Assembly: GCF_020884795.1 (NCBI RefSeq)
Contig: NZ_BBZF01000022.1
Span: forward strand, 62,001-126,000
Direction: 5' to 3'
Length of the DNA: 64,000 nucleotides
DNA from: Micromonospora okii
GTDB taxonomy: Bacteria; Actinomycetota; Actinomycetes; Mycobacteriales; Micromonosporaceae
Shown here one piece after another: positions 32,636-41,011 of the stretch; within the stretch, counting starts at the first letter, position 1; the number at the start of each line of letters is the position of its first letter. Both the position numbers and the translations under genes were made by a program. The notes under the pieces were generated by a model that was not told the origin of the DNA, did not search any database, and was given only the letters and a program-made list of their open reading frames with translations.

Positions 32636-33211
32636 TCAGCGGTTGGCGCCCGGCTTCCACAGCACGTCACCGCGGGCGCGGTTCGCGTGCCGGGCGAGGA
32701 TGAACAACAGATCCGACAGGCGGTTCAGGTACTGGGCGGTCTCCCGGTTCATGCTGTCCGGATACTCCGAGAGCGCCAGCCACGTGGCCCGCTCGGCGCG
32801 GCGCGCCACCGTCCGCGCCTGGTGCAGGAACGCGGCACCCGGCGTGCCGCCCGGCAGGATGAAGCTGCGCAACGGGGCGAGGCTCTCGTTGTAGCGGTCG
32901 CACTGTTCCTCGAGGAAGGTGACGTACCCGGCGGCGACGCGTAGTCGCGGGACGCCGGAGTCGTCCGGGCCGATCGGCGTGCAGAGGTCGGCCCCGACGT
33001 CGAACAGATCGTTCTGGATGCGTTCCAGCAGGAGCCGGATCTCCTCGTCGAGATCACCGGCGGCGATGGCGACGCCGATCGCGGAGTTGGTCTCGTCCAC
33101 GTCGGCGTACGCGACCAGCCTGCTGTCGGTCTTGCCCACCCTGCTCATGTCGCCGAGAGCGGTCGTCCCGCCGTCGCCCGTACGGGTGTAGATGCGGGTC
33201 AGATTCACCAT
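32636..33211 (-). CDS. PduO-type cob(I)alamin adenosyltransferase
   Basis: 191 residues from ATG 33211 with an AGGAG site. The N-terminal TRIYTRTGDGGTTAL (about 5-19) is the ATP-binding signature of PduO-type enzymes. RLVAYADVDETNSAIG, FILPGGTPGAAFLHQARTVAR and the C-terminal NRLSDLLFILAR are also family hallmarks. It converts cob(I)alamin and ATP to adenosylcobalamin. It is the last gene of the nine-gene leftward run, 28 bases after the kinase-fold gene. The run also encodes a cobalamin-binding radical SAM protein, so a cofactor-supply role there is plausible but unproven. Confidence 0.9.
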   Translation of the reverse strand: MVNLTRIYTRTGDGGTTALGDMSRVGKTDSRLVAYADVDETNSAIGVAIAAGDLDEEIRLLLERIQNDLFDVGADLCTPIGPDDSGVPRLRVAAGYVTFLEEQCDRYNESLAPLRSFILPGGTPGAAFLHQARTVARRAERATWLALSEYPDSMNRETAQYLNRLSDLLFILARHANRARGDVLWKPGANR

Positions 33212-33239
33212 GGGAAGCTCCTGTCGGGGTAGGGCGGCG

Positions 33240-34145
33240 TCACCCGGCGGCGGCCACCTGTTCGCCCAGCGCACGGGCGTGGTCGGCGGCTGCCGGACCG
33301 CGCTGCGGATCCGGTGCCTCGGAGAGGAAGACGAGCGCGAGCATCAGGGCCGCGTCCAGCCGGCACACCAGCTCCGCCGGCGTGTCGGCCGGCGGGAGGT
33401 GACCGGCCTCGGCGTACCCGGCCCGGATCGCCGGCAGGTCGAGGTCGTTCTCCGGGTAGCGGGCGTACTCGGTGAGCCGGCCGAACTCGACGACGGCGTC
33501 GCCGAGCAGCGCGTTCGACCAGTCCACCAGCGCCTCGACCTGCCCGCCGACGCGGCGCACGTTGTCGCTGCGCACGTCGAGATGGACCAGCCCGGAGGTG
33601 CCGATGCCGCTCAGCGGCGCGGCGAGGCGCGGGAGGTCGGGCGGCGCGGGCCAGCCGTCGACCAGGCGGCCCACCTCGGCCCACCGACGCAGGATGCGCG
33701 CGGCCAGCACCCCGGCCGTGGTCGTGCCCTCCGCGGCCACCGGGGTCAGCCGCGGCGCCGGCAGGCGGTGCAGGCGGGCCAGCAGGGCGCCCAGGTGGTG
33801 GCCGTCGAGCCCGCTGCCGTCGTCCGTCACGAAGCGCGACAGCAGCAGGTCCGGGGTGGTGTCGTCGTCACCCAGGCGCAGTTCGAGCGGCTCGGCCACC
33901 GGAAAGCCCAGCGCCGACAGATGCCGGGTGATCTCGTACTCCTGGGCCAGCAGCACCCGGGTGTCCACGCGGGGGTCGTTGGCGTTGGATTCGAAACGGC
34001 GCTCCGCCAGGCGCAGCGCGACCGGGGCGCCGTCCGGGCCGAGCGCCCGGAAGACGGTGAACTCCAGGCCCCGGCCGACGAGTTCCAGCCCGTCCAACTC
34101 CCACCGGTCGGTGAGTCGGTCCAGCACGGCATCGAGATCAGTCAT
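33240..34145 (-). CDS. Aminoglycoside-phosphotransferase-fold kinase
   Basis: 301 residues from ATG 34145, overlapping the MFS gene by 8 bp. The catalytic loop GLVHLDVRSDNVRR (Asp near 187, Asn near 192) and the metal-binding Asp in ALVDWSNALLGD (near 206) match APH/choline-kinase enzymes. An N-terminal lobe with a VALRLAERRF strand probably supplies the nucleotide-binding basic residue. It should phosphorylate a hydroxyl group of a small molecule. Beside an exporter in a biosynthetic-looking operon, self-resistance by phosphorylation is the leading idea; a biosynthetic kinase is the alternative. Confidence 0.8.
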   Translation of the reverse strand: MTDLDAVLDRLTDRWELDGLELVGRGLEFTVFRALGPDGAPVALRLAERRFESNANDPRVDTRVLLAQEYEITRHLSALGFPVAEPLELRLGDDDTTPDLLLSRFVTDDGSGLDGHHLGALLARLHRLPAPRLTPVAAEGTTTAGVLAARILRRWAEVGRLVDGWPAPPDLPRLAAPLSGIGTSGLVHLDVRSDNVRRVGGQVEALVDWSNALLGDAVVEFGRLTEYARYPENDLDLPAIRAGYAEAGHLPPADTPAELVCRLDAALMLALVFLSEAPDPQRGPAAADHARALGEQVAAAG

Positions 34146-35400
34146 CGTCGTCCTTCGCGGCGTAGCGGATCCGGGGATCGCGCCGGAGCGTCGGTGCGAT
34201 CCACGGACACAGTGCCAGCAACGCGACCCCGCCGGCCAGGAACGCCACCCTGGGGCCGGCCGCCTCGCCGATCGAGCCGAGCACGAGCGCGCCGACCGGC
34301 ATCATGCCCCACGCGACGAGCCGGTAGGCGCCCGTCGTGCGCCCCAGCAGGCGATCGGGGACGACCCCCTGGCGCAGCGCCACGGCGATGACGTTCCACA
34401 CCATGACACCCGCGCCCGAGACCGCGTACGCGACCGCGACGACGGCCGTCTCGTCCGTGGCCGCGACGCCCACAGCCGCCGCGCCGATCAGCGCGAGGCT
34501 GCCGATCAGCGTGGGCACCCGGCCGTACCGGTGCGCGGCCCGCGCCGCCACGGCGCCGCCGAGCACGCCGCCCAGCGCGCCGGCCGCGACGAGCGCGCCG
34601 TACGCGGCGGAGGGTAGTCGCAGCACGTCGCGGACCAGGATGACGAAGACGGCGACCTGACCGAGGTACACCGCGTTGATCAGACCGGCGGTCACCGTCA
34701 GCAGGCGCAGCAGGGGATCGTGAACCAGGTGTGCCACCCCCTCCCGCATCTCCGCCAGGAGGTTCCGGCCGCCCGCCGCGGGCTGCGGGCGGGAGTCGGG
34801 CAGCCCGGTGAGCAGGGCCGCCGAGACGGCGAACGAGATCGCGTCCAGTACGAACGGCACGGCCCGGCCGATCGCGAACAGGAAGCCGCCCAGCACGTGC
34901 CCCAGCAGATCGCGGCCGACCGTCTGGATGACGAACAGCCGGCCGTTCGCCGACTCCAGCAGGTCGGCCGCGACCACGCTGGGCAGGAACGCGAACGAGG
35001 CGCAGTCGAACAGCACCTCGCCGAGACCGAGCAGGAAGGCGACCGTCACCAGCGGCCAGAACGTCAGCCATCCGGCGGCGAGCAGCGCGGCCGCGCCGAC
35101 CAGCGTCACCGCGCGCAGGACGTCGGCGATCACCATCAACCGCCGCCGCTCGAAGCGGTCCGCGTACGCGCCCGCCTGCAGACCGAACAGCAGCCAGGGC
35201 ACGGTCGTCGCCGCCGTCACCACGGCCACCTGGAGGCCGTCGCGCAGCACCGCGGCGGCGAGCAGCGGCAACGCCGCGAACCGGATGCCGTCACCGATCC
35301 CGGAGACGCCCGCCGCGCCCAGCAGACGCCGGTACGCGACGGGCGAATCCACCACGACGCGAGCCGTCAACGTGGCCGTCCGGGCGAGAAGACCGCGCAC
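34138..35400 (-). CDS. MFS exporter (EntS-like group)
   Basis: About 420 residues if started at GTG 35400, which overlaps the LanB gene by 34 bp; a TTG at 35370 that overlaps its stop by 4 bp is equally plausible. Twelve helices are predicted. GAYADRFERRRLM matches motif A, and helix 1 starts at RLLGAAGVSGIGDGIRFAAL. The fold resembles siderophore and antibiotic exporters of the EntS/MFS-1 group. It is tightly packed between the LanB and kinase genes, so it probably exports the product of this operon. Confidence 0.85.
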   Translation of the reverse strand: MRGLLARTATLTARVVVDSPVAYRRLLGAAGVSGIGDGIRFAALPLLAAAVLRDGLQVAVVTAATTVPWLLFGLQAGAYADRFERRRLMVIADVLRAVTLVGAAALLAAGWLTFWPLVTVAFLLGLGEVLFDCASFAFLPSVVAADLLESANGRLFVIQTVGRDLLGHVLGGFLFAIGRAVPFVLDAISFAVSAALLTGLPDSRPQPAAGGRNLLAEMREGVAHLVHDPLLRLLTVTAGLINAVYLGQVAVFVILVRDVLRLPSAAYGALVAAGALGGVLGGAVAARAAHRYGRVPTLIGSLALIGAAAVGVAATDETAVVAVAYAVSGAGVMVWNVIAVALRQGVVPDRLLGRTTGAYRLVAWGMMPVGALVLGSIGEAAGPRVAFLAGGVALLALCPWIAPTLRRDPRIRYAAKDDDD

Positions 35401-37940
35401 CGCAGTTCGGTCGTGTACCGGTGGCCGCCGACGTCGAGCCACCGCTCCTCGGGCGCCGGCAGCATCTCGGACACCTCCATCGTCCCCTCGGCACGGCGGG
35501 CCACCCGGCACAACTGGCGGACGAGCAGCGGGGCCTCCCAGTCGACGTAGATCGGCTTGGGCTCGCCGGACACCTTGACGAACACGTGCCTGGGCAGGCC
35601 GTACTCCGCCCGTAGCAGGCACGCGGCCAGGTACTGCGCGGCGTCTCCCGCGTTCACCCGGTCACCGGTCAGCGTGAGCCCGCGCAGCCGCTCGGACGGC
35701 ACCCGCCACGTCTCGCGTTGCAGGATCACCCGGCCGCAGCGGATCCGGGGCACGTGCGCCAGCGTCTCGGCCCGCAGCCCCACTCCGCCGAAGTGCCGGG
35801 GGAACGCGAACGGCGACAGCGGGTCCTGCAGGATGCTCGGCCCCCCGGCCGGCGGGGCCATGAGCCGGATCCGGCCCTCGACGCCCCGCGCCCGCAGTTC
35901 GAGGCGTCCGTTCCGGATCACCAGGTACAACTGGGAGGGTTGCAGGACCCGGTCGCGGGTCTGTGGGGACCGCCCGTACACCTCCAGGTCGTGACAGGGG
36001 TGGACGAGTTGGGTGGAGGACTTGTCCGGGTGGCCGCGCGACAGGTTCACCAGGACCTCGTCGTCGTCGAGCAGCGACAGGTAGCCCCGATGCACCTCGG
36101 GCAGCAGATCGGGGGCGACCTCCTGGACCAGCGGGCTGAAGCTCGTGTGCGTGAGCACCTCGCGGACGGCGTGGCAGTCGCCGATCACGGCGGTGAAGTC
36201 GCCGCGCCGCAGCGCGTCGCGGCTCCGCGCGGCGAACAGCACGTCCGGGTTGCACAGCGCGGACGGCGCGGCCGGCTGGGTGCCGAGGATCGCCTCCAGC
36301 GTGTCCCGGGGCACCTCTACCTCCCGCCGGTCCGTGTCCGGCCCCAGCAGCGCGCGCACGATCCAGTCGTCCAGGTCCGCCAGCTCGGCCTCGATCGGCG
36401 CGCACTCCCGCACGAGGTGCTCGCGGTCCGCGAAGGACCGCGCGTAGAGCTGGTCGAGGGGCACCTCGGTGTCGTCGCCGAAACGGTCCCGCACCCAGCG
36501 GGTCAGCACGTCGAGCTCGCGGCGCATGCGCAGGCGCGGACCGGCCAGGACCAGCTCGTAGACGACGGCCAGCTCGTCGGTGACGAACCGGGCGAGGTCC
36601 GGGCCGATGGTGAGCCCCCGCAGCCGGCCACGCGCCTCCTCGAACAGGATGCTGCGATCGGCGTAGTGCAGGCCGCTGTTGCGGTTGCCGGCCACGCCGG
36701 TCAGGTCCTGGAACCGTTGCTTGGCGGCAGCCAGCAGCGCCGGGCGCTGCGCCGCCGGCAGGGCGGAGAAACGGAGCAGGTCCTGCTCGAAGCCGTCGAT
36801 CGCGGCCAGCATCGGCGCGGCCCGAGGGTCGTCGCGGGGCAGCAGGGCCCGCAGGGCGCTCAACGGCCGGGACTCGCCCACCGGGATCTCGAACTCCGCG
36901 ATGAGCCACTCGTCGCGGACGGCCCGGCGCAGCACCTCGTCGAAGGGCTCCGGATCGCTCCACCGCGCCCGCAGCTCACCCACCGTCCGGGTGCCGTCGG
37001 CCCGCTGCCACAGCCACTGCTCGCCGGGGGACGCATCCGTCTCGCCCAGCTTACGGAAGTTCCACTCCGTGTCGAGGCCGTCGCGCGTCGTGAAGGCGTA
37101 CTGGATGACGCGGCCGTCCCGCAGGAAGGAGAGAGGCCGCCGCCGGGGGCGGACGTGCTCCGCGAGGCCGGGGATCTCACCGGCCGCGACGGCGAGCCGT
37201 TCCGCCGCCCAGTGGGTGAAGAACGCGGTACGCGTCAACGGGCCCTCCGCCGACCAGGTGACCCCCGGTTCGGTGCCGACGCGGCCCACGGTGAACGGAC
37301 CGAAGTGGGAGTGCGTCTCGTTCTTCGTCGTGACCCGCTGCAGGTACATGGTCAGCAGGTCGGCCATCTTGCGGGTGTGCTTTCCCGGTTCGCCCCGGTA
37401 GCCGTCCAGCCAGGCGGCGAGCGTGGGGTAGGCGGCGTCGTTCGACAGCAGCAGCACCTCGCGCAGCGGCTCCTCGGCGAAGGCCCGCGCCACCGCGTCC
37501 CCCGCCGCGTCGAGCAGCTCGCGGTGCCGGTCCTCGAAGGCCGCCCAGTCCGCTGCCAGCGCCGTGACGGCGGACTGGTACTCGCGCAGCGCGTCACCGG
37601 ACGAACCCGGCAGCCCGTCGAGCGCCGGGCCCAGCTCCGCCGGGGCGATCGGCCGGAGCTGCCCCACCCGGGACAGGATCCTCTCGACGCCGGTCGGGCG
37701 GTGCGCCCGCAGCAGCGTCTTCAACTCCGCGGCGAGTTCGGCGAGCCGAGCCCGGCGGGCGATCAGCGTCGCAGACCGCGCCGCGTGCTCGCCGTCGACG
37801 AGCGGGGCCAGCATCTCCAGGGGAAACCCCGCCTGCCGGAGCACGACGACCGGCACCAGGCTCCAGGCCCGCTCCGCGAACGACGGTCGACCGGTGTCGG
37901 GGAGTCCCTCGGCGGCCCCGGAGAACGTGTCAGTGGTCAT
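35367..37940 (-). CDS. LanB-type dehydratase-domain protein, copy 1 (short, PEARL-like)
   Basis: 857 residues. It has the LanB N-terminal fold: SLVPVVVLRQAGFP at the start, VLLLSNDAAYPTLAAWL (about 170), RVTTKNETHSHFGPF (about 207), LHYADRSILFEE (about 425) and a FAFPRHFGG-to-RIRCGRVILQRETWRVP block (about 705-750). In LanB enzymes this domain transfers an amino acid from aminoacyl-tRNA. Full-length LanBs reach about 1000 residues with a C-terminal SpaB_C elimination domain, which I do not see here or in any neighbour. That favours a peptide aminoacyl-tRNA ligase (PEARL), or a split or atypical LanB. It overlaps the PHP gene by 11 bp. Confidence 0.8.
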   Translation of the reverse strand: MTTDTFSGAAEGLPDTGRPSFAERAWSLVPVVVLRQAGFPLEMLAPLVDGEHAARSATLIARRARLAELAAELKTLLRAHRPTGVERILSRVGQLRPIAPAELGPALDGLPGSSGDALREYQSAVTALAADWAAFEDRHRELLDAAGDAVARAFAEEPLREVLLLSNDAAYPTLAAWLDGYRGEPGKHTRKMADLLTMYLQRVTTKNETHSHFGPFTVGRVGTEPGVTWSAEGPLTRTAFFTHWAAERLAVAAGEIPGLAEHVRPRRRPLSFLRDGRVIQYAFTTRDGLDTEWNFRKLGETDASPGEQWLWQRADGTRTVGELRARWSDPEPFDEVLRRAVRDEWLIAEFEIPVGESRPLSALRALLPRDDPRAAPMLAAIDGFEQDLLRFSALPAAQRPALLAAAKQRFQDLTGVAGNRNSGLHYADRSILFEEARGRLRGLTIGPDLARFVTDELAVVYELVLAGPRLRMRRELDVLTRWVRDRFGDDTEVPLDQLYARSFADREHLVRECAPIEAELADLDDWIVRALLGPDTDRREVEVPRDTLEAILGTQPAAPSALCNPDVLFAARSRDALRRGDFTAVIGDCHAVREVLTHTSFSPLVQEVAPDLLPEVHRGYLSLLDDDEVLVNLSRGHPDKSSTQLVHPCHDLEVYGRSPQTRDRVLQPSQLYLVIRNGRLELRARGVEGRIRLMAPPAGGPSILQDPLSPFAFPRHFGGVGLRAETLAHVPRIRCGRVILQRETWRVPSERLRGLTLTGDRVNAGDAAQYLAACLLRAEYGLPRHVFVKVSGEPKPIYVDWEAPLLVRQLCRVARRAEGTMEVSEMLPAPEERWLDVGGHRYTTELRCAVFSPGRPR

Positions 37941-38874
37941 TGTTCTGCCTCGCCGGTAGCTGGGACGGCCTGCGCTCGTGCAGGGCGTCGACGATCGCCA
38001 TGGGGTCGCCGGGGGGCGTCGGCAGCCGCCCCGGCTCCGGCACCCAGGGCTTGACCCGTGTGCCGTGGTAGTCCGAGCCCGCGGTCGCCACCAGGCCGGC
38101 GGCGGCGCAGAGCTGGGCCAGCCGGGCGCTGTCGGCTGGCCGGTGCCAGCTGGTCCAGACCTCCAGGCCGCCGAGCCCGGCCTCGGCCAGCGGCTCCAAC
38201 AGGGCCCGGCACCGCGCGTCGTCGAGGGCTGACAGCAGCGGGGCCGGGTGAGCCAGCACCGCGACGCCGCCCGCCTCGGTGACCCAGGCCAGGACCTCGG
38301 TCAGGTCGGGCCGCCACGGCACCGGCACGTGGAGCGGTTGACCGGGGCGGCACCAGTCCGCCGCGATGTCGCCGTACGTGTCCGGGCCGTATCCGGCGAA
38401 CCGGGGATCGTCGCCGGCGGCGTCGGCCAGGAGCGCGAGGTAGTCGCCGACGTAGGCGACCCGGTCCGCGCCGATCTCCGCCGTCACGCGTCGCGGCGTG
38501 AGCGGCACGCCGATCGACGCGACGCGCTCGGTCCAGGTACGCCACCAGCGCACCTCGCCGTCGTGTACGTCACGCAGGCGGCGGCACAGGCGGGCGTCGC
38601 CGGGATCGACGAAGTACGCGAGACAGTGCACCTCCTCGCCGCGCCACTCGGCGGTGATCTCACAACCGGGTATGACGGTCATCCGGCCGTCCACGGCCCG
38701 GGTGAACTCCTCGACGCCCCCCATGGTGTTGTGGTCGACGACCGAGACCACCCGCAGGCCGGCGGCCAGGCAACGCGCGGCGACGGCCGCCGGGGGGTCG
38801 TCGCCGTCCGATCGTCTGGTGTGCACGTGCAGGTCGACCGGGGTGGTGCCGGTGCACGGCACGCCCCGACTCAC
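37930..38874 (-). CDS. PHP-domain phosphoesterase
   Basis: 314 residues from GTG 38874, whose GTGA overlaps the oxygenase stop. The PHP metal motifs are all present: DLHVHTRRSDG (about 13-23), VVDHNTMGGVEEF (about 45-57), GCEITAEWRGEEVH (about 70-83), LAHPAPLL (about 213) and AGSDYHG (about 267). It should hydrolyse phosphate esters with two or three metal ions. With the APH-fold kinase in the same operon, it could remove a protective phosphate, or act on a phosphorylated intermediate. Confidence 0.85.
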   Translation of the reverse strand: MSRGVPCTGTTPVDLHVHTRRSDGDDPPAAVAARCLAAGLRVVSVVDHNTMGGVEEFTRAVDGRMTVIPGCEITAEWRGEEVHCLAYFVDPGDARLCRRLRDVHDGEVRWWRTWTERVASIGVPLTPRRVTAEIGADRVAYVGDYLALLADAAGDDPRFAGYGPDTYGDIAADWCRPGQPLHVPVPWRPDLTEVLAWVTEAGGVAVLAHPAPLLSALDDARCRALLEPLAEAGLGGLEVWTSWHRPADSARLAQLCAAAGLVATAGSDYHGTRVKPWVPEPGRLPTPPGDPMAIVDALHERRPSQLPARQNNDH

Positions 38875-39920
38875 AGCGGCCCCGGCAGGCGACGCCGCCA
38901 GGCGGCGGCCAGCCAGCGTTCGTACTCCGTGCCCTCGGGGTCGTCGACCACCAGGCAGAGCGGTTCCAACAGGCGACCCGGGCCACCCTGGAGTCCACCA
39001 TGGATCATCGTGAGATTGTGCCCGATCAATAGGTCGCAGTGCTCGCCCGGCGCGAGGACCTCCCAGCGGTCACGGAACTCCGCCCAGTTGCGGCCGGTCG
39101 CCATCGTCATCTGGTGGCAGAACAGCCGGGCGGCGTCCCCGGCGCAGGTCCCGCAGGCGCAGCGCCGCGCCAGTGGCACGGCGGCGGGGTAGCGCTCGGC
39201 GTCCCGCGAGCTCAACGGGCTCTCGCTGTGGTGGAACGACAGCCCGTGCCACATCGGCTCGACCAGTCCCAGCATCCCGCCGAACGAGGGGTAGGGGCAG
39301 CCGTGCTCGGCCTGGCCACGCACCGCCGCGCGGAGGTTGTCCCCGAGCCAGCCGGCGACGGTCGCCGGGTCGTCGGCCCCCTTGACGCCGCGTTCGCCCA
39401 GCACGTCCTGGAGTATCGAGAGCCAGTCGTAGTACGTGGTGACGCTGAGCCCTTCGCCCGGGTCGGCGAGGAAGATGCCCTGGTACATCTTGTGGGCGGG
39501 CGTCGTGGTGTATCCGGCGGTGCCGAACTCGCGCAGCCCGGGATCCCACTCGGGCACGTCCAGCAGGCTGGGGGTCAGGTACGAGCAGTGCTGCCCGTCG
39601 TGGTGCGGCAGCAGCGTCCGGGTGTGGAAACCCTCCGGCACGTAGGTCGTCTGCGGCTTGTCGACCTCCAGGCGCAACCCGCCCGGAGCGCCCCGGTCGA
39701 TCAGGGTTCGCCGGACCTGCTCCGCCAGGTCGAGGGCGATGCGCCGGCTGTCGTCCACGCCGAGCCGGAGGCGGCCGATCCGGAACACCGCGAAGCCGGT
39801 CCCGTGCAGCAGCTCGACGGCCGCACCGGCGAGCCGCCGCACCACGTCCGCGCGGTCCCGCGGCGACGAGCCGGCCAGGTCGGCGCAGTCGACGAACGCC
39901 GAAGCGGGTGCGAATCTCAT
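38871..39920 (-). CDS. Probable Fe(II)/2-oxoglutarate (TauD-like) oxygenase
   Basis: 349 residues from ATG 39920, overlapping the arginase-fold gene by ATGA. The features suggest a clavaminate-synthase/TauD-like fold: LLPHHDGQHCSYL (about 104-116) with a His-x-Asp iron pair, and a distal LLIGHNLTMIHGGLQGGPGR (about 298-317) supplying the second His and the 2-oxoglutarate-binding Arg. A CACGTCAGDAARLFC stretch has four Cys (about 253-267), which is unusual and could bind a metal or form disulfides. It probably hydroxylates or desaturates a residue of the pathway intermediate. The family call is by motif only. Confidence 0.6.
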   Translation of the reverse strand: MRFAPASAFVDCADLAGSSPRDRADVVRRLAGAAVELLHGTGFAVFRIGRLRLGVDDSRRIALDLAEQVRRTLIDRGAPGGLRLEVDKPQTTYVPEGFHTRTLLPHHDGQHCSYLTPSLLDVPEWDPGLREFGTAGYTTTPAHKMYQGIFLADPGEGLSVTTYYDWLSILQDVLGERGVKGADDPATVAGWLGDNLRAAVRGQAEHGCPYPSFGGMLGLVEPMWHGLSFHHSESPLSSRDAERYPAAVPLARRCACGTCAGDAARLFCHQMTMATGRNWAEFRDRWEVLAPGEHCDLLIGHNLTMIHGGLQGGPGRLLEPLCLVVDDPEGTEYERWLAAAWRRRLPGPL

Positions 39921-41011
39921 CGTGCCTCCTCGGCGTCGCGTCCGGCCGACGTGGTCCACGGCGCCAGGCCGGACGGGCGGGAGTCGGCGCGGAACAGGAA
40001 GTTGAACAGCAGGTGGGCCGCGATCTGGGCCGTGCTGCCCGACTGGTCGTAGCGCGGCGCCACCTCGGCGACGTCGACGCCGCCGATCGGCAGGGCGCGG
40101 AGCTCCTCGTAGATGTCGAGCAGGTCGCCGATGCCGATGCCGCCCATGGTCACGTGCCCGGTGCCGGTGGCGGAGGCGCTGTCGAGCACGTCGATGTCGA
40201 GCGAGACGTAGATCGTGTCGCACTGCTCCCCGAGCCGCGCGATGACCGGGGCCAGCGCCGCGGCGGCGCCGTCGCGCCTGATCTGGGCGCCGGGCACGAC
40301 GTGGAAGCCGCGGCCGAGCAGGCTCTGGAACTGGTCGAACTTGGTCACGTCCCCGACGCCGACGAACGCGATGTCCTCGGGCCGCATGTCGGGGATCTCG
40401 CTGATCCGGCGGGAGTTCGACCCGTGGTACAGCGGCCCGTGCAGCGTGCTGACGTTCCCGAAGTCGAAGTGGTGGTCGATGTTGATGAATCCGATCCGGG
40501 CCGGACCGCCGTCGAGCCGCCCGGCGCGGAAGCCGGCGAACGTGGGGAAGGTGCTGGAGTGGTCGCCGTTGAGGAAGATCACGTGCGGCGCCGACCGGGC
40601 CAGCCGACGCGCCTCCACCGCCACGGCCTGGAAGGTTCGGACCGTGTTCGTCGGATAGACGTGCAGGTCGCCCACGTCGGCGACGCGCGGCGCCCGGTAG
40701 CGGAACGTGTCACCGCGGCGGGTGTCCAGCATCTGCCACTCGCCGAGGCTGTTGAGGTAGCTCGCGAAGACCAGGCTCGCCTGCCGGATCGCCCGGGGCC
40801 CCTCGGCCGCGCCGGGGCGCGAACTCGCCGTGCCGTCGAAGGGCACGCCGGCGACCGCCCAGCCGTCCGGGCCGACGTCCACGCCGGCCGCGCTCGCCGC
40901 GGGCGCCCCGAACAGCGTGCCCAGGCCGGCCCAGCCGGGCAGCGGGTCCTGCTCGAACTCCTCCGGTTTGACGCTGTGCTGTAGGGCCTCGAAGTCCGGC
41001 AACTCGGTCAT
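39917..41011 (-). CDS. Ureohydrolase (arginase/agmatinase fold), possible peptide arginase
   Basis: 364 residues from ATG 41011. The binuclear manganese ligands are complete: FLNGDHSSTFP (about 153-163), FINIDHHFDFG (about 181-191) and SLDIDVLDSASATGTGH (about 274-290). The last Asp is followed by Ser, not the usual Pro. GVPFDGTASSRPGAAEGPRA also matches the family start. These enzymes release urea from guanidino groups. In RiPP pathways such as landornamide, arginase homologues convert peptide-bound Arg to ornithine. The setting between LanB-like and radical SAM genes makes that role attractive. It overlaps the radical SAM gene by 4 bp. Confidence 0.85.
   Translation of the reverse strand: MTELPDFEALQHSVKPEEFEQDPLPGWAGLGTLFGAPAASAAGVDVGPDGWAVAGVPFDGTASSRPGAAEGPRAIRQASLVFASYLNSLGEWQMLDTRRGDTFRYRAPRVADVGDLHVYPTNTVRTFQAVAVEARRLARSAPHVIFLNGDHSSTFPTFAGFRAGRLDGGPARIGFINIDHHFDFGNVSTLHGPLYHGSNSRRISEIPDMRPEDIAFVGVGDVTKFDQFQSLLGRGFHVVPGAQIRRDGAAAALAPVIARLGEQCDTIYVSLDIDVLDSASATGTGHVTMGGIGIGDLLDIYEELRALPIGGVDVAEVAPRYDQSGSTAQIAAHLLFNFLFRADSRPSGLAPWTTSAGRDAEEAR

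Noticed and set aside
38660..39001. Minus-strand frames across the PHP/oxygenase junction considered as extra small genes
   Set aside because: They lie wholly within the two overlapping genes and have shadow-like composition.
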